A DNA stretch of 64,000 nt from Exilibacterium tricleocarpae (lineage in GTDB: Bacteria > Pseudomonadota > Gammaproteobacteria > Pseudomonadales > Cellvibrionaceae): contig NZ_ML660096.1 of assembly GCF_007004655.1 (NCBI RefSeq), positions 215,808 to 279,807 on the forward strand, given 5' to 3'. The notes below the pieces were generated by a model. That model worked only from the letters and a program-made list of their open reading frames with translations. It was not told the DNA's origin and ran no database searches. The position numbers were made by a program, and so were the translations under genes. Position 1 is the stretch's first letter; each line of letters starts with the position of its first letter. This document shows positions 38,426-45,981 of this stretch, piece by piece.

Positions 38426-39543
38426 TGCAACTCCAGCACCAGGTCGAAAACCCGCTGGCGCAACGGCAGCACCGCTTGCGGGTCGACCTCCCAGGCCCTG
38501 AGTTGGGTGCGTGACAGCGACTGCGGGTGCGCGGCAATATCGACCCGGGTGATATATTCTCCAGGTTCAAAAAAAGGCGCCAGCGCGGCCCCCCCGTCGG
38601 CGCCGTCATCACCCATCATAAAATCCACCAGCAGCCGCGCCGCCGCCGGGTGCGGCGCGTCCCGGGCCAGCACCAGAACGACCGGGTAAACAATGCCGGG
38701 GGCCGGGTTGACCTCGTTGGCAATCTGCAGTGCCCAACCGCGGGTGCGGTTGTTGCGCAGATCCGAGTAGGTGCCGAAACCCACCGGCGGCCGGCGCTGG
38801 CCGCGCCGGCCGATGGCGGCGTTGAGACGTTCGGTGTTGGCCACCAGCACCAACTCGTTGGCGAACAGCTCGCGGATAAATTTCTCTCCCACCGAGGCGA
38901 CACCCGCGGCCAGTTCCGGGGCGCGCCCGAAGTGATCGCGATAGGCCGACTCCAGCGCGGCGCTGCGGCGGATGAACGTCGCCAACAGATCGAGATAATC
39001 GCTGCGACTGGCCGGGTCGACCATCAACACCTTGCGCCGCCACTGTGGCTGGGTCAGCTCCCAGAGATTCGCCACCGGCGCTGCGCCGGGATAGGTGCCG
39101 GCATTATAGAGCAGCACCTTGGTCGACAGGCGGTGGCTGAGCAGCGGCTGGCGCAAGGGACCGGGAATTCGCGCCCGCATCCGCGGCGGCACAAAATTCT
39201 CCAGCGCCCGCCCCTCCCGCGCCAGCGCCAGGGCTGCCGCCGCGTCGTTGAGATAGAGCACATCGGCGTTGCGAATACCGGCGCGCTGCTCGGCGCGCAG
39301 GCGGGTGATCTGTTCGCGGGAAGAGAGCACGAACGCGCTCACATCAATACCGGGATAGCGCCGCTCGAACAGCTCTTCGATCAGGTGGATACGGCTGGTG
39401 ACGGAGTAGATAACCACCTTGCCCTCAGCCATGGCGGCGCTGTAAAGCGGATTGTCGGTTAGCGAATTCGGGGGCGCAGCGACACAATCGAACAGCGTCA
39501 AGCCGTAAATCGACAGTGCGCTAATCAGCTTCCGCATGTTCAA
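38422..39543 (-). CDS. ABC transporter substrate-binding protein (Afu/Fbp type)
   Basis: 373 residues, exported (MNMRKLISALSIYGLTLFDCVAA). It then has the type-2 binding fold: GKVVIYSVTSRIHLIEELFERRYPGIDVSAFVLSSREQITRLRAEQ, ADVLYLND and LWELTQPQWRRKVLMVDPASRSDYLDLLATF. These resemble FbpA and AfuA-like proteins. There is no adjacent Tyr-Tyr pair, the iron-binding signature of FbpA, so a non-iron ligand such as a phosphorylated sugar or phosphonate is more likely (inference). Its start overlaps the RpiR-type gene by 23 bases. It acts in the periplasm. Confidence 0.85.
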   Translation of the reverse strand: MNMRKLISALSIYGLTLFDCVAAPPNSLTDNPLYSAAMAEGKVVIYSVTSRIHLIEELFERRYPGIDVSAFVLSSREQITRLRAEQRAGIRNADVLYLNDAAAALALAREGRALENFVPPRMRARIPGPLRQPLLSHRLSTKVLLYNAGTYPGAAPVANLWELTQPQWRRKVLMVDPASRSDYLDLLATFIRRSAALESAYRDHFGRAPELAAGVASVGEKFIRELFANELVLVANTERLNAAIGRRGQRRPPVGFGTYSDLRNNRTRGWALQIANEVNPAPGIVYPVVLVLARDAPHPAAARLLVDFMMGDDGADGGAALAPFFEPGEYITRVDIAAHPQSLSRTQLRAWEVDPQAVLPLRQRVFDLVLELQ

Positions 39544-40366
39544 ATCTGCTGATCAACTCACCGAGCTTCTCGATCTGGGAGGACTTTATGTCGGCCTCGT
39601 TTGCCATCGTCAACACGATGGCATTCAAGATCAACATGGGCACCGCCAGCGTCTGGTATTCGGTGCTGTGCCCGCGGCTGGCACTGAGCAGTAAATCAGC
39701 GTGCGGCAACTCATCGGAACGGGGCAGATCGGTGATCAAAATCGACTGCGCGCCGGTGCCGGTGGCGTGATGCAACAGCGCCTCCAGACCCGGCGCGAGG
39801 CGGCGCAGCGAAAAACAAAACACCACATCGCCGGCCTCCAGGCTCAACACCCGCTCGGCCAGCTCGCGTCCCTGAAAGCGCAGGTCGGTAGCGACCACGC
39901 CGAAGCGACGCAGGCGCCGCAAGGCAATCTCCCCCAGGGCGGAAGCGTGGCCGTAAGCAAAGACATAGACACTGCGGGCACCGGCCAGCAGCCGCGCCGC
40001 CGCGGCCACCTGCGGCTGGGGCACCTGGTCGGCAATCAGCGCCAGATTCTCCCGCTCAATGGCGGCCAACTCGGCGATGATATCGCCGGAGCGAATACGC
40101 TGCAGGCTCTTCTGCAGGCGCCGCGCCGGATCGGCCTCCGACAACAGCGCGCTTTGCAGTTTGTCCTGCAGCGCCGGAAAGCCGCTGAAGCCGAGTTTCT
40201 TCGCCAGGCGCACCACCGTGGCCGCGTGCACACCGACCTTGTCGCCGAGCTTGGCCGCGCTGAGAAACGCGCTTTGGCCCGGGTCCTGCACCAGCACCTC
40301 GATCAGGCGCCGGTCGGAGGCACTGAGTTCTTTCTCGTGAGCGGCGATAATATCGGTCAGCGTCAC
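39521..40366 (-). CDS. MurR/RpiR-family transcriptional regulator with SIS domain
   Basis: 281 residues from a GTG at 40366 with GGGAG nine bases upstream. The N-terminal HTH domain contains LSAAKLGDKVGVHAATVVRLAKKLGFSGFPALQ; the C-terminal SIS domain covers residues about 125-255 (ARSVYVFAYGHASALGEIALRRLRRFGV). SIS domains of this family sense phosphosugars. It lies between TctA and the ABC genes in the same transcript. It probably controls this operon in response to a phosphorylated intermediate. Direct repeats just upstream (40389-40422) are candidate binding sites. Confidence 0.9.
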   Translation of the reverse strand: MTLTDIIAAHEKELSASDRRLIEVLVQDPGQSAFLSAAKLGDKVGVHAATVVRLAKKLGFSGFPALQDKLQSALLSEADPARRLQKSLQRIRSGDIIAELAAIERENLALIADQVPQPQVAAAARLLAGARSVYVFAYGHASALGEIALRRLRRFGVVATDLRFQGRELAERVLSLEAGDVVFCFSLRRLAPGLEALLHHATGTGAQSILITDLPRSDELPHADLLLSASRGHSTEYQTLAVPMLILNAIVLTMANEADIKSSQIEKLGELISRFEHAEAD

Positions 40367-40388
40367 CGGCTAAAGCTCCCTTTCATAG

Positions 40389-40422
40389 AGACCATAGTGC
40401 CCATACAGACCATAGTGCTCAT
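40389..40422. repeat. Direct repeat upstream of the RpiR-type gene
   Basis: agaccatagtgcccat at 40389-40404 recurs as agaccatagtgctcat at 40407-40422, one mismatch, 18-base period. It lies about 25 bases before the regulator start, in the 102-base gap after tctA. A period of about two helical turns would suit a dimeric regulator binding one face of the DNA. Confidence 0.5.
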
Positions 40423-40468
40423 GAAAACCGCAATGAAGGTCGCAACTAAAGTCAAAATACCGGCGGCC

Positions 40469-41992
40469 TCAGCCGCCCTCGCCGGCCTGCACCGTCCTGC
40501 CGGTTCGCCAGCGGCCGAGCAGCGGCACCAGGGCGATAAGCGCAGCGATGGCCATGATAAACAGGGTGCTGGGGCGGGCCCAGAGGAAATCGGGAGAGCC
40601 ATTACTGATGATGAGGGCACGGCGCAGGTTATCCTCTAAAATATCCCCCAGTATAAAACCGAGAATCATCGGCGCCAAGGGCAGATCGAGCAGGCGCAGC
40701 CCGATCGCCACCACCCCCACCAGCACCATCAGCCACAAGTCGAAGACATTGAAACTCACCAGGTAGACGCCGATCAGCGAAAAGAACAGGATCATGGGCA
40801 CCAGGATTTCCTTGCGTACCGCCAACAACCGCGCGATGTAAGGTATCAGGGGCAAATTGAGAATCAGCAACACAATATTGCCGACGTACATCGAAATAAT
40901 CACCGACCAGAACACGGCGGGCTCTTCAATATACAACCGCGGCCCGGGTTGAATACCGAAACTGAGCAGTGCTCCCAACATCACCGCGGTAGTGCCGGAG
41001 CCCGGGATGCCGAGCGTCAACAGGGGCACGAAGGAGCCGGTGCTGGCGGCGTTATTGGCGGTTTCGGGGGCGGCCAGGCCGCGCAGGCTGCCTTTGCCGA
41101 ACGCCTCCCGATCACGGCCGCGGGCGAGACCCTTTTCCATACCCCAGGCCAGAAACGAGGCGATGGTACCACCGGCGCCGGGCAGTACACCGACAAAAAA
41201 ACCGAGCACCGAAGAGCGCCCCACGGCCGGCGCAATTTCTTTGACCTCGCGTTTTTTGAGTAACAGACTGCCCATGGTGCCCTTGGCGGCAGAGGCCGCC
41301 ATTTGCGCCGAGTCTTCATCTTTTAAAATCGTCATCAGTGCCTCGGAAATGGCGAAACAGGCCATCGCCAGCAACAGGAAGCTGATGCCGTCGATCAAAT
41401 CTATCTGCCCGAACGTAAAGCGCGGCACACCGGCGGTGGGGTCGGTACCCACCGTCGCCAACATCAAACCGAACACGGTCATCAGCAGCGACTTCAGTAC
41501 ATAGCCTTTGCCGGCGAAGGCGCACACGGCGATCAGGCCGAGAAACATCAGCGCAAAGTAATCCGCCGACTGAAAACTCAACGACACGCTGGCCAGCGCC
41601 GGTGCGGCAAAAATCAACAGCAGAGCCGCCACCGTGCCGCCGGTAAACGACGCATAGGCGGCGATCGCCAGCGCCTTGCCGGCCTGACCGCGCCGCGCCA
41701 GCGGATAACCGTCGAAGGTGGTGGCCACGGTACCGGCGACACCCGGCGCATTGATGAGAATGGACGAGGTGGAACCGCCGAAAATTGCACCGTAGTAGAC
41801 CCCGGCCATCAAAATCATGGCCGCCGCCGGATCCAACCCGTAGGTAATGGGAATCATCAGGGCGATGGCGGAGATCGGCCCGAGTCCGGGCAGCATGCCG
41901 ATAATGGTACCGGCAAAACAGCCGATCACCACCACCGCCAGATTGGAGGCGGTAAACGCGGTCGCCAGCCCGCTCTCGATGCCCTCCCACAT
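40469..41992 (-). CDS. tctA: Tripartite tricarboxylate transporter, large permease TctA
   Basis: 507 residues from ATG 41992 with AAGGGGA upstream; a longer frame would run into tctB. It has the TctA motifs GCFAGTIIGMLPGLGPISAIALMIP, GVYYGAIFGGSTSSILINAPG, VGVLPGAGGTIASFLAWGMEK and GIPGSGTTAVMLGAL. About 11-12 transmembrane segments. With TctB and TctC it forms a secondary, binding-protein-dependent uptake system for carboxylates, driven by an ion gradient. It follows tctB by 11 bases. Its substrate here is unknown. Confidence 0.92.
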   Translation of the reverse strand: MWEGIESGLATAFTASNLAVVVIGCFAGTIIGMLPGLGPISAIALMIPITYGLDPAAAMILMAGVYYGAIFGGSTSSILINAPGVAGTVATTFDGYPLARRGQAGKALAIAAYASFTGGTVAALLLIFAAPALASVSLSFQSADYFALMFLGLIAVCAFAGKGYVLKSLLMTVFGLMLATVGTDPTAGVPRFTFGQIDLIDGISFLLLAMACFAISEALMTILKDEDSAQMAASAAKGTMGSLLLKKREVKEIAPAVGRSSVLGFFVGVLPGAGGTIASFLAWGMEKGLARGRDREAFGKGSLRGLAAPETANNAASTGSFVPLLTLGIPGSGTTAVMLGALLSFGIQPGPRLYIEEPAVFWSVIISMYVGNIVLLILNLPLIPYIARLLAVRKEILVPMILFFSLIGVYLVSFNVFDLWLMVLVGVVAIGLRLLDLPLAPMILGFILGDILEDNLRRALIISNGSPDFLWARPSTLFIMAIAALIALVPLLGRWRTGRTVQAGEGG

Positions 41993-42003
41993 ATTGGTTC
42001 CCC

Positions 42004-42456
42004 TTATAAAAACAGCGCGCCCGGCGCCAGATAAATCCCAAGTAGCTGGTTCAGGATCAGCCAGAACCCCGCCGTTATCGGCAGCGCGGCCAAGAGCAAC
42101 ACTTTTGGTGAACGAATACCCAGCACCAGCATGGCGCCGATCAAAAACACGATGGTTGCCAATACAAAGCCGAGATAGGGAAAAATCGCCGCATAGACCA
42201 GCATCATGCCGCACAGCAACAGTGCCGGGCGCCACTTGAAGTTAGCGAGCTGCTCTGCCGGTGCCGGACCCGGTGCCGAGAACATCAACAACAGCGACAG
42301 CACCATGCCTGCCACCGCCAGAATCAGCGGCAGCGTACGTGGAGAAAAGCCGCCGGCGGCCAGGCCGCCGCCGCTGTCGAGCTGCAGGGCCATCAGTCCG
42401 TAGCCGAGGCTGAACAGCAGCAGTAACAATCCGCCGATGGTATTTTTATTTATCAT
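42004..42456 (-). CDS. tctB: Tripartite tricarboxylate transporter, small permease TctB
   Basis: 150 residues, four predicted membrane segments (TIGGLLLLLFSLGYGLMAL, LPLILAVAGMVLSLLLMF, ALLLCGMMLVYAAIFPYLGFVLATIVFLIG, LLLAALPITAGFWLILN), with the family's GFSPRTLPL near the N terminus. This is the weakly conserved small subunit that pairs with TctA in the inner membrane. It lies between tctC and tctA, separated from tctC by a pair of palindromic repeats. Confidence 0.88.
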   Translation of the reverse strand: MINKNTIGGLLLLLFSLGYGLMALQLDSGGGLAAGGFSPRTLPLILAVAGMVLSLLLMFSAPGPAPAEQLANFKWRPALLLCGMMLVYAAIFPYLGFVLATIVFLIGAMLVLGIRSPKVLLLAALPITAGFWLILNQLLGIYLAPGALFL

Positions 42457-42490
42457 TGTCTGTTTCCGTTAACTGCGACAAATCGCTCTT

Positions 42491-42635
42491 GCGGCGGCAC
42501 GGTGCGGGGACGTAACTTTAGTTGCGTCCCCCTAGTATGGTGCCACTCCCCTTTCTTAGAGGCACCTCCTCCAGCGGCACGGTGCGGGGACGTAACTTCA
42601 GTTGCGTCCCCCTAGAATGGTGCCACTCCCCTTTT
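42491..42635. repeat. Pair of REP-like palindromic repeats between tctC and tctB
   Basis: Two copies of an about 75-bp unit with an 80-base period. Each contains gcggcacggtgcggggacg, a hairpin with loop ttta or ttca (ggggacgtaac against gttgcgtcccc, with one G-U pair), and ggtgccactcccctttt. Further copies lie at 57602-57925. An intra-operon REP between a binding-protein gene and its permease often stabilises the upstream message and raises binding protein over permease. Confidence 0.88.
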
Positions 42636-42646
42636 TTAAAGCCCCC

Positions 42647-43624
42647 CTAATAAAACCCAAGCTCTTTACGCAACGCTGCAATCAACGCTTCCTGCTCCTC
42701 CAAAAACACCGCAAACTCACCGCGAGGCCGATAAAAATTCACCCACCCATTACGCTCAAGCGCCGCCTCCCACCCCGGCAAGGCCTGCATCTCCTGCAAC
42801 AGTTTCGCATAGCGATCGGCCAGCGCCGCAGGCAATTGCGGCGGCCCGAAAAAGCCGCGCCAGTTGGCAAACACCGCATTCTCCCCGTATTCGCTCAACG
42901 CCGGCACCTGCGGCAGTACCGACAGGCGCTCGGGCGCCGTCACCGCCAGAATACGCATCTGCCCGGCGCGCCTCTGCTCCAGCGCCTCGCCAAGACCGGT
43001 GCTGAGCACCTGAATTTCACCAGTAAGCAAACCTACCACCGCCTTGCCGCCGGTGTCGTAAGGTACATAGATCAATTTGCGCGGATCGGCGCCAAGGGCC
43101 CGGATCGCCAGCGCCGCGACAATATGGTCGAGGTCACCGCGCACCGACCCGCCGCCGATACGCACCTGTAACGGATCGCGAAGAAACGCCGCCAGCAATT
43201 GATCGATAGTCTGGTAAGGCGAATCCGGCAGTACGGCAATCACACCGTAGTCGCCGATCACCGAGGCGATCGGCGTCAGGTCGCGAAAGGAAAAAGGAAA
43301 GACTCCGCTGATCGAACGCACAATAATCGGCACGGAGTTAACCAGCAAAGTGCCGTGCTGGCGTTCAGCGGTTTTGATCAAATAACCGATCGCCTTGCCA
43401 CTGCCACCGCCGCTGAGGTTTTCAAACGACGCGCTCTGCAACAACCCGCCCTTTACCAGCACATCGCCGGTCACACGGGCGGTGCGGTCCCAACCGCCGC
43501 CGGCCCCGCCGGGAACGATAAAATGCAGATGCTCCGGCGCCGGCTCGGCACCGGCCGCCGCCGCCCAAACCACCAGGCAGGCGGCAAGTCGGCGCCAGCA
43601 TTCAGGCACCGATTTCGCCCCCAT
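42647..43624 (-). CDS. tctC: Tripartite tricarboxylate transporter substrate-binding protein TctC
   Basis: 325 residues with a signal peptide (RRLAACLVVWAAAAGA). The Bug/TctC fold is clear: LHFIVPGGAGGGWDRTARVTGDVLVKGGLL, FENLSGGGSGKAIGYL, GGGSVRGDLDHIVAALAIRALGADP and VPYDTGGKAVVGLLTGEIQVLSTG. It is a periplasmic binder for carboxylates delivered to TctA/TctB. Its start lies inside the 3' end of phoX (overlap 43602-43624), implying coupled translation with phoX. It is longer than the core family only in the N-terminal leader. Confidence 0.9.
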   Translation of the reverse strand: MGAKSVPECWRRLAACLVVWAAAAGAEPAPEHLHFIVPGGAGGGWDRTARVTGDVLVKGGLLQSASFENLSGGGSGKAIGYLIKTAERQHGTLLVNSVPIIVRSISGVFPFSFRDLTPIASVIGDYGVIAVLPDSPYQTIDQLLAAFLRDPLQVRIGGGSVRGDLDHIVAALAIRALGADPRKLIYVPYDTGGKAVVGLLTGEIQVLSTGLGEALEQRRAGQMRILAVTAPERLSVLPQVPALSEYGENAVFANWRGFFGPPQLPAALADRYAKLLQEMQALPGWEAALERNGWVNFYRPRGEFAVFLEEQEALIAALRKELGFY

Positions 43625-45575
43625 CCTCTTTGGTAATCGCCATCACCGAGGCCCGCGGCGGCATGCCCGGTTTGAAATCGGGCCACAGCGTCGTCGGGTT
43701 GGCAAAGTCCGCGCCCTCCTCGTCGCCCGGGTGCTGCACCGCCAAAAACAGCGTCTTGCCATCCGGGGTAAAACAGGGGCCGCACAGCTCTGCACCGCGC
43801 GGGCAACCAAAAAAGTGCTTGCACAGGGCGCGCCCGGGACCACCGGTATCAGCGGCCCAAAGTCCATCGTGAACGCCGAAATCGACAAAACCGTCGGTGG
43901 CTATCCAGAGCCGGCCGCGGGGATCAAAGGCAAAATTGTCCGGGTTGCAGAACCAGCCGTGCTCACTGGTGCCGGCGCCGTAACGGCCGCGGTCGGCGCC
44001 CGCCGCCTTTGGATCGCCGGCCAATACAAAAACCTCCCAGCGAAACTCATCCGCCAGGTGATCGCGGGCTCCGTCGGTGCCCGGCGGCGACAACTCCAGG
44101 ATATGGCCGGCCAGGTTGCGCGCGCGCGGATTGGCGGCATCGGTAGCGGCACGCTCGGTGTTTCTGGTCAGCGAGACATAGACCCGCCCGGTTACCGGGT
44201 TGGTTTCCACATCCTCCGGTCGATCCATGCGGGTGGCACCCACCGCATCGGCGGCAAGCCGTGCGTCGATCAAGATATCCGCCTGGCTGGCAAAGCCGTC
44301 GGCAGCGGTCAGGCCCGGCTCGCCGTGGCGCAGCGGCAACCAACGACCGCTGCCGTCATCGTCAAAGCGCGCGGCATAGAGCGTGCCGGCATCAAGCAGG
44401 TCGCGATTGTTTTCCAGGTTGTCGGCATCGAACGCGGCGGCGGACACAAAGCGAAAAATATACTCATCGGGACTGTCATCGCCACTGTACACCACAACCG
44501 GTGCGCCGGGCTCGGCCACCACCGTGGCCGCCTCGTGCTGAAAACGACCGAGGGCGGTGCGTTTGATCGGTGGCGCCGCCGGGTCGTAGGGATCGATCTC
44601 CACCACCCAGCCGTAGCGGTTGGGCTCGAGGGGCTCCCGCTCGATATTGAAGCGGGGCTCAAGTCGCTGCCAGTAATGCCGTGACTGCTGCAAAATGTCG
44701 AAGCGCCGGTGCATCTGCGCCTCGCGGGGGTGGGTCGCCTCGATGGCGCGAGTGTCGCCGCCGAAATAGTGGCGAAAGTTTTCTTCTGCTGTGAGCACCG
44801 TGCCCCAGGGGGTAATGCCGCCGGAACAGTTGGCGAAGGTGCCCGGCACCTTGCGACCGCTCGGATCGGCGGCCGTGCGCAAGCGCGGGTGACCCGCCGC
44901 GGGTCCGCTGACGCGAGTTTCGGTCAGCGCCGTGATCCGGCGGTTGTAAGGGCTGTCGAGCACCACCTGCCAGCGCCCGTCGCGCTTTTCGATCTCCACG
45001 ACGCTGTGGCCGTGGGCCGCCATATCCGCCTCAATCTGCACCGGCGTACTGCCGGGCGCCGCAGCGCCGGGCTTTGGAAACATATGGTGGGGTCGGGTGT
45101 GCTCGTGGTTCACACACAGCAGCCCGCGCTCGCTGTTGGCACTGGCCAGGTGTTCGGCCTTGTCGGCCCCGCTGTCGGCCGCCAGCGGCAGATAGCCGAT
45201 AAAGTCATTGTTATTGCCGAACTGAAGCGCCTGGGCCGCACCGCTTTGCGCCAGCGGCGCAAACGGCGGGGCACCGGCAAACAGCGGATCGCCCCAGCGC
45301 AACAACACCTCGGCACGGTAACCCGGCGCGACATGGTGAGTCTCGTCGAGCCGGTGGGGAATTTCCCGGAACGTCAGGCTCGTCACCGGTTCGACGGCGG
45401 CATCGGAGCGCCTGCCGCAGCCGCCGAGCCCGGCCAGCACCAGCGCGGAACCACCGACCACCAGCCCCTGCAACACCTCGCGCCGCTTGAGACGACGCTC
45501 GAAAACCTCCACAAAATGCGCGCCCGCTTCGCGCCCTTCGGTTTGCCTCTCTCCACCCTTCTTTACTGTCGTCAA
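43602..45575 (-). CDS. phoX: PhoX-family alkaline phosphatase, Tat-exported
   Basis: 657 residues starting at a TTG with GAGGTGA just upstream. The N terminus has a twin-arginine signal, RRLKRREVLQGLVVGGSA, then LAGLGGCG, so it may also be lipid-anchored. The body (DUF839) has GLLCVNHEHTRPHHMFP, NCSGGITPWGTVLTAEENFRHYF, NRYGWVVEIDPYDP, VYSGDDSPDEYIFRF and GWFCNPDNFAFDPRGRLWIATDG, typical of PhoX. PhoX uses calcium and iron to hydrolyse many phosphomonoesters in the periplasm under phosphate limitation. Heading an operon of two uptake systems is uncommon, and suggests it feeds a product or regulates supply of the imported compound. Confidence 0.93.
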   Translation of the reverse strand: MTTVKKGGERQTEGREAGAHFVEVFERRLKRREVLQGLVVGGSALVLAGLGGCGRRSDAAVEPVTSLTFREIPHRLDETHHVAPGYRAEVLLRWGDPLFAGAPPFAPLAQSGAAQALQFGNNNDFIGYLPLAADSGADKAEHLASANSERGLLCVNHEHTRPHHMFPKPGAAAPGSTPVQIEADMAAHGHSVVEIEKRDGRWQVVLDSPYNRRITALTETRVSGPAAGHPRLRTAADPSGRKVPGTFANCSGGITPWGTVLTAEENFRHYFGGDTRAIEATHPREAQMHRRFDILQQSRHYWQRLEPRFNIEREPLEPNRYGWVVEIDPYDPAAPPIKRTALGRFQHEAATVVAEPGAPVVVYSGDDSPDEYIFRFVSAAAFDADNLENNRDLLDAGTLYAARFDDDGSGRWLPLRHGEPGLTAADGFASQADILIDARLAADAVGATRMDRPEDVETNPVTGRVYVSLTRNTERAATDAANPRARNLAGHILELSPPGTDGARDHLADEFRWEVFVLAGDPKAAGADRGRYGAGTSEHGWFCNPDNFAFDPRGRLWIATDGFVDFGVHDGLWAADTGGPGRALCKHFFGCPRGAELCGPCFTPDGKTLFLAVQHPGDEEGADFANPTTLWPDFKPGMPPRASVMAITKEDGGEIGA

Positions 45576-45653
45576 AATATCACCTCTAAACTGCCGTACA
45601 GACTCGACCCCAGGGTTACCTCAGGTCAAAAAGTGCCATGGTTGTCATGATAT

Positions 45654-45669
45654 TGCAACATATTTTGCA
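45654..45669. promoter_or_regulatory. Imperfect palindrome upstream of phoX
   Basis: tgcaacatattttgca, symmetric apart from one base pair, about 80 bases upstream of the phoX start codon. It closely resembles the perfect palindrome at 45827-45844 on the other side of the same intergenic region. It is a candidate operator of the same regulator. Confidence 0.5.
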
Positions 45670-45720
45670 TAATATCGCCGCCGCTGCCAAGAAACCCAGA
45701 GTACCCCAGCATTTGGAAAA

Positions 45721-45778
45721 ACTGCTTAAAAACCGGCAAATATTCTGGAAACATATTTTCAAGAACTATTTAAGCAGT
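45721..45778. repeat. 10-bp inverted repeat in the phoX/TonB receptor intergenic region
   Basis: actgcttaaa at 45721-45730 and tttaagcagt at 45769-45778 are exact reverse complements, 38 bases apart. It lies between the two palindromic sites, in the middle of the divergent promoter region. Possible function: regulator binding or an RNA hairpin in a leader. Confidence 0.6.
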
Positions 45779-45826
45779 GCAACAGATATAGGTTTCAATA
45801 TTATTGCATTGCCAAAAATTACCAAA

Positions 45827-45844
45827 ATGCAACATATGTTGCAT
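45827..45844. promoter_or_regulatory. Perfect 18-bp palindrome, candidate operator
   Basis: atgcaacatatgttgcat is fully self-complementary. Its right half provides the ttgcat that serves as -35 in the candidate promoter at 45839-45867. A protein bound here would block RNA polymerase, so repression of the TonB receptor gene is the likely effect. Not a Pho box. Confidence 0.6.
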
Positions 45845-45867
45845 TTAGCAAGGGCTGGCGCTATAGT
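45839..45867 (+). promoter_or_regulatory. Candidate promoter for the TonB receptor gene
   Basis: TTGCAT at 45839-45844, 17 bases, then TATAGT at 45862-45867. The -10 matches the consensus in five of six bases and the spacing is ideal. It would give an untranslated leader of about 108 bases before the start at 45982. The -35 lies inside the palindrome. Confidence 0.5.
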
Positions 45868-45981
45868 CGACGAGCAGTCGTCCCCAATCCCCAGCGGGAA
45901 CGACTCAGTGATCGCAGCCAACCACAACAAAATCTATACATCCGTATTGACAAGGCTATCGCGGCGGAGGAGAAGACACTT

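Noticed and set aside
38422..39543. Ferric iron binding protein
   Set aside because: The adjacent Tyr pair that binds iron in FbpA is not present and the context is phosphatases and an RpiR regulator.
45642..45648. Pho box half (ttgtcat) near phoX
   Set aside because: Only a single half-site; the second one at the required spacing is missing.
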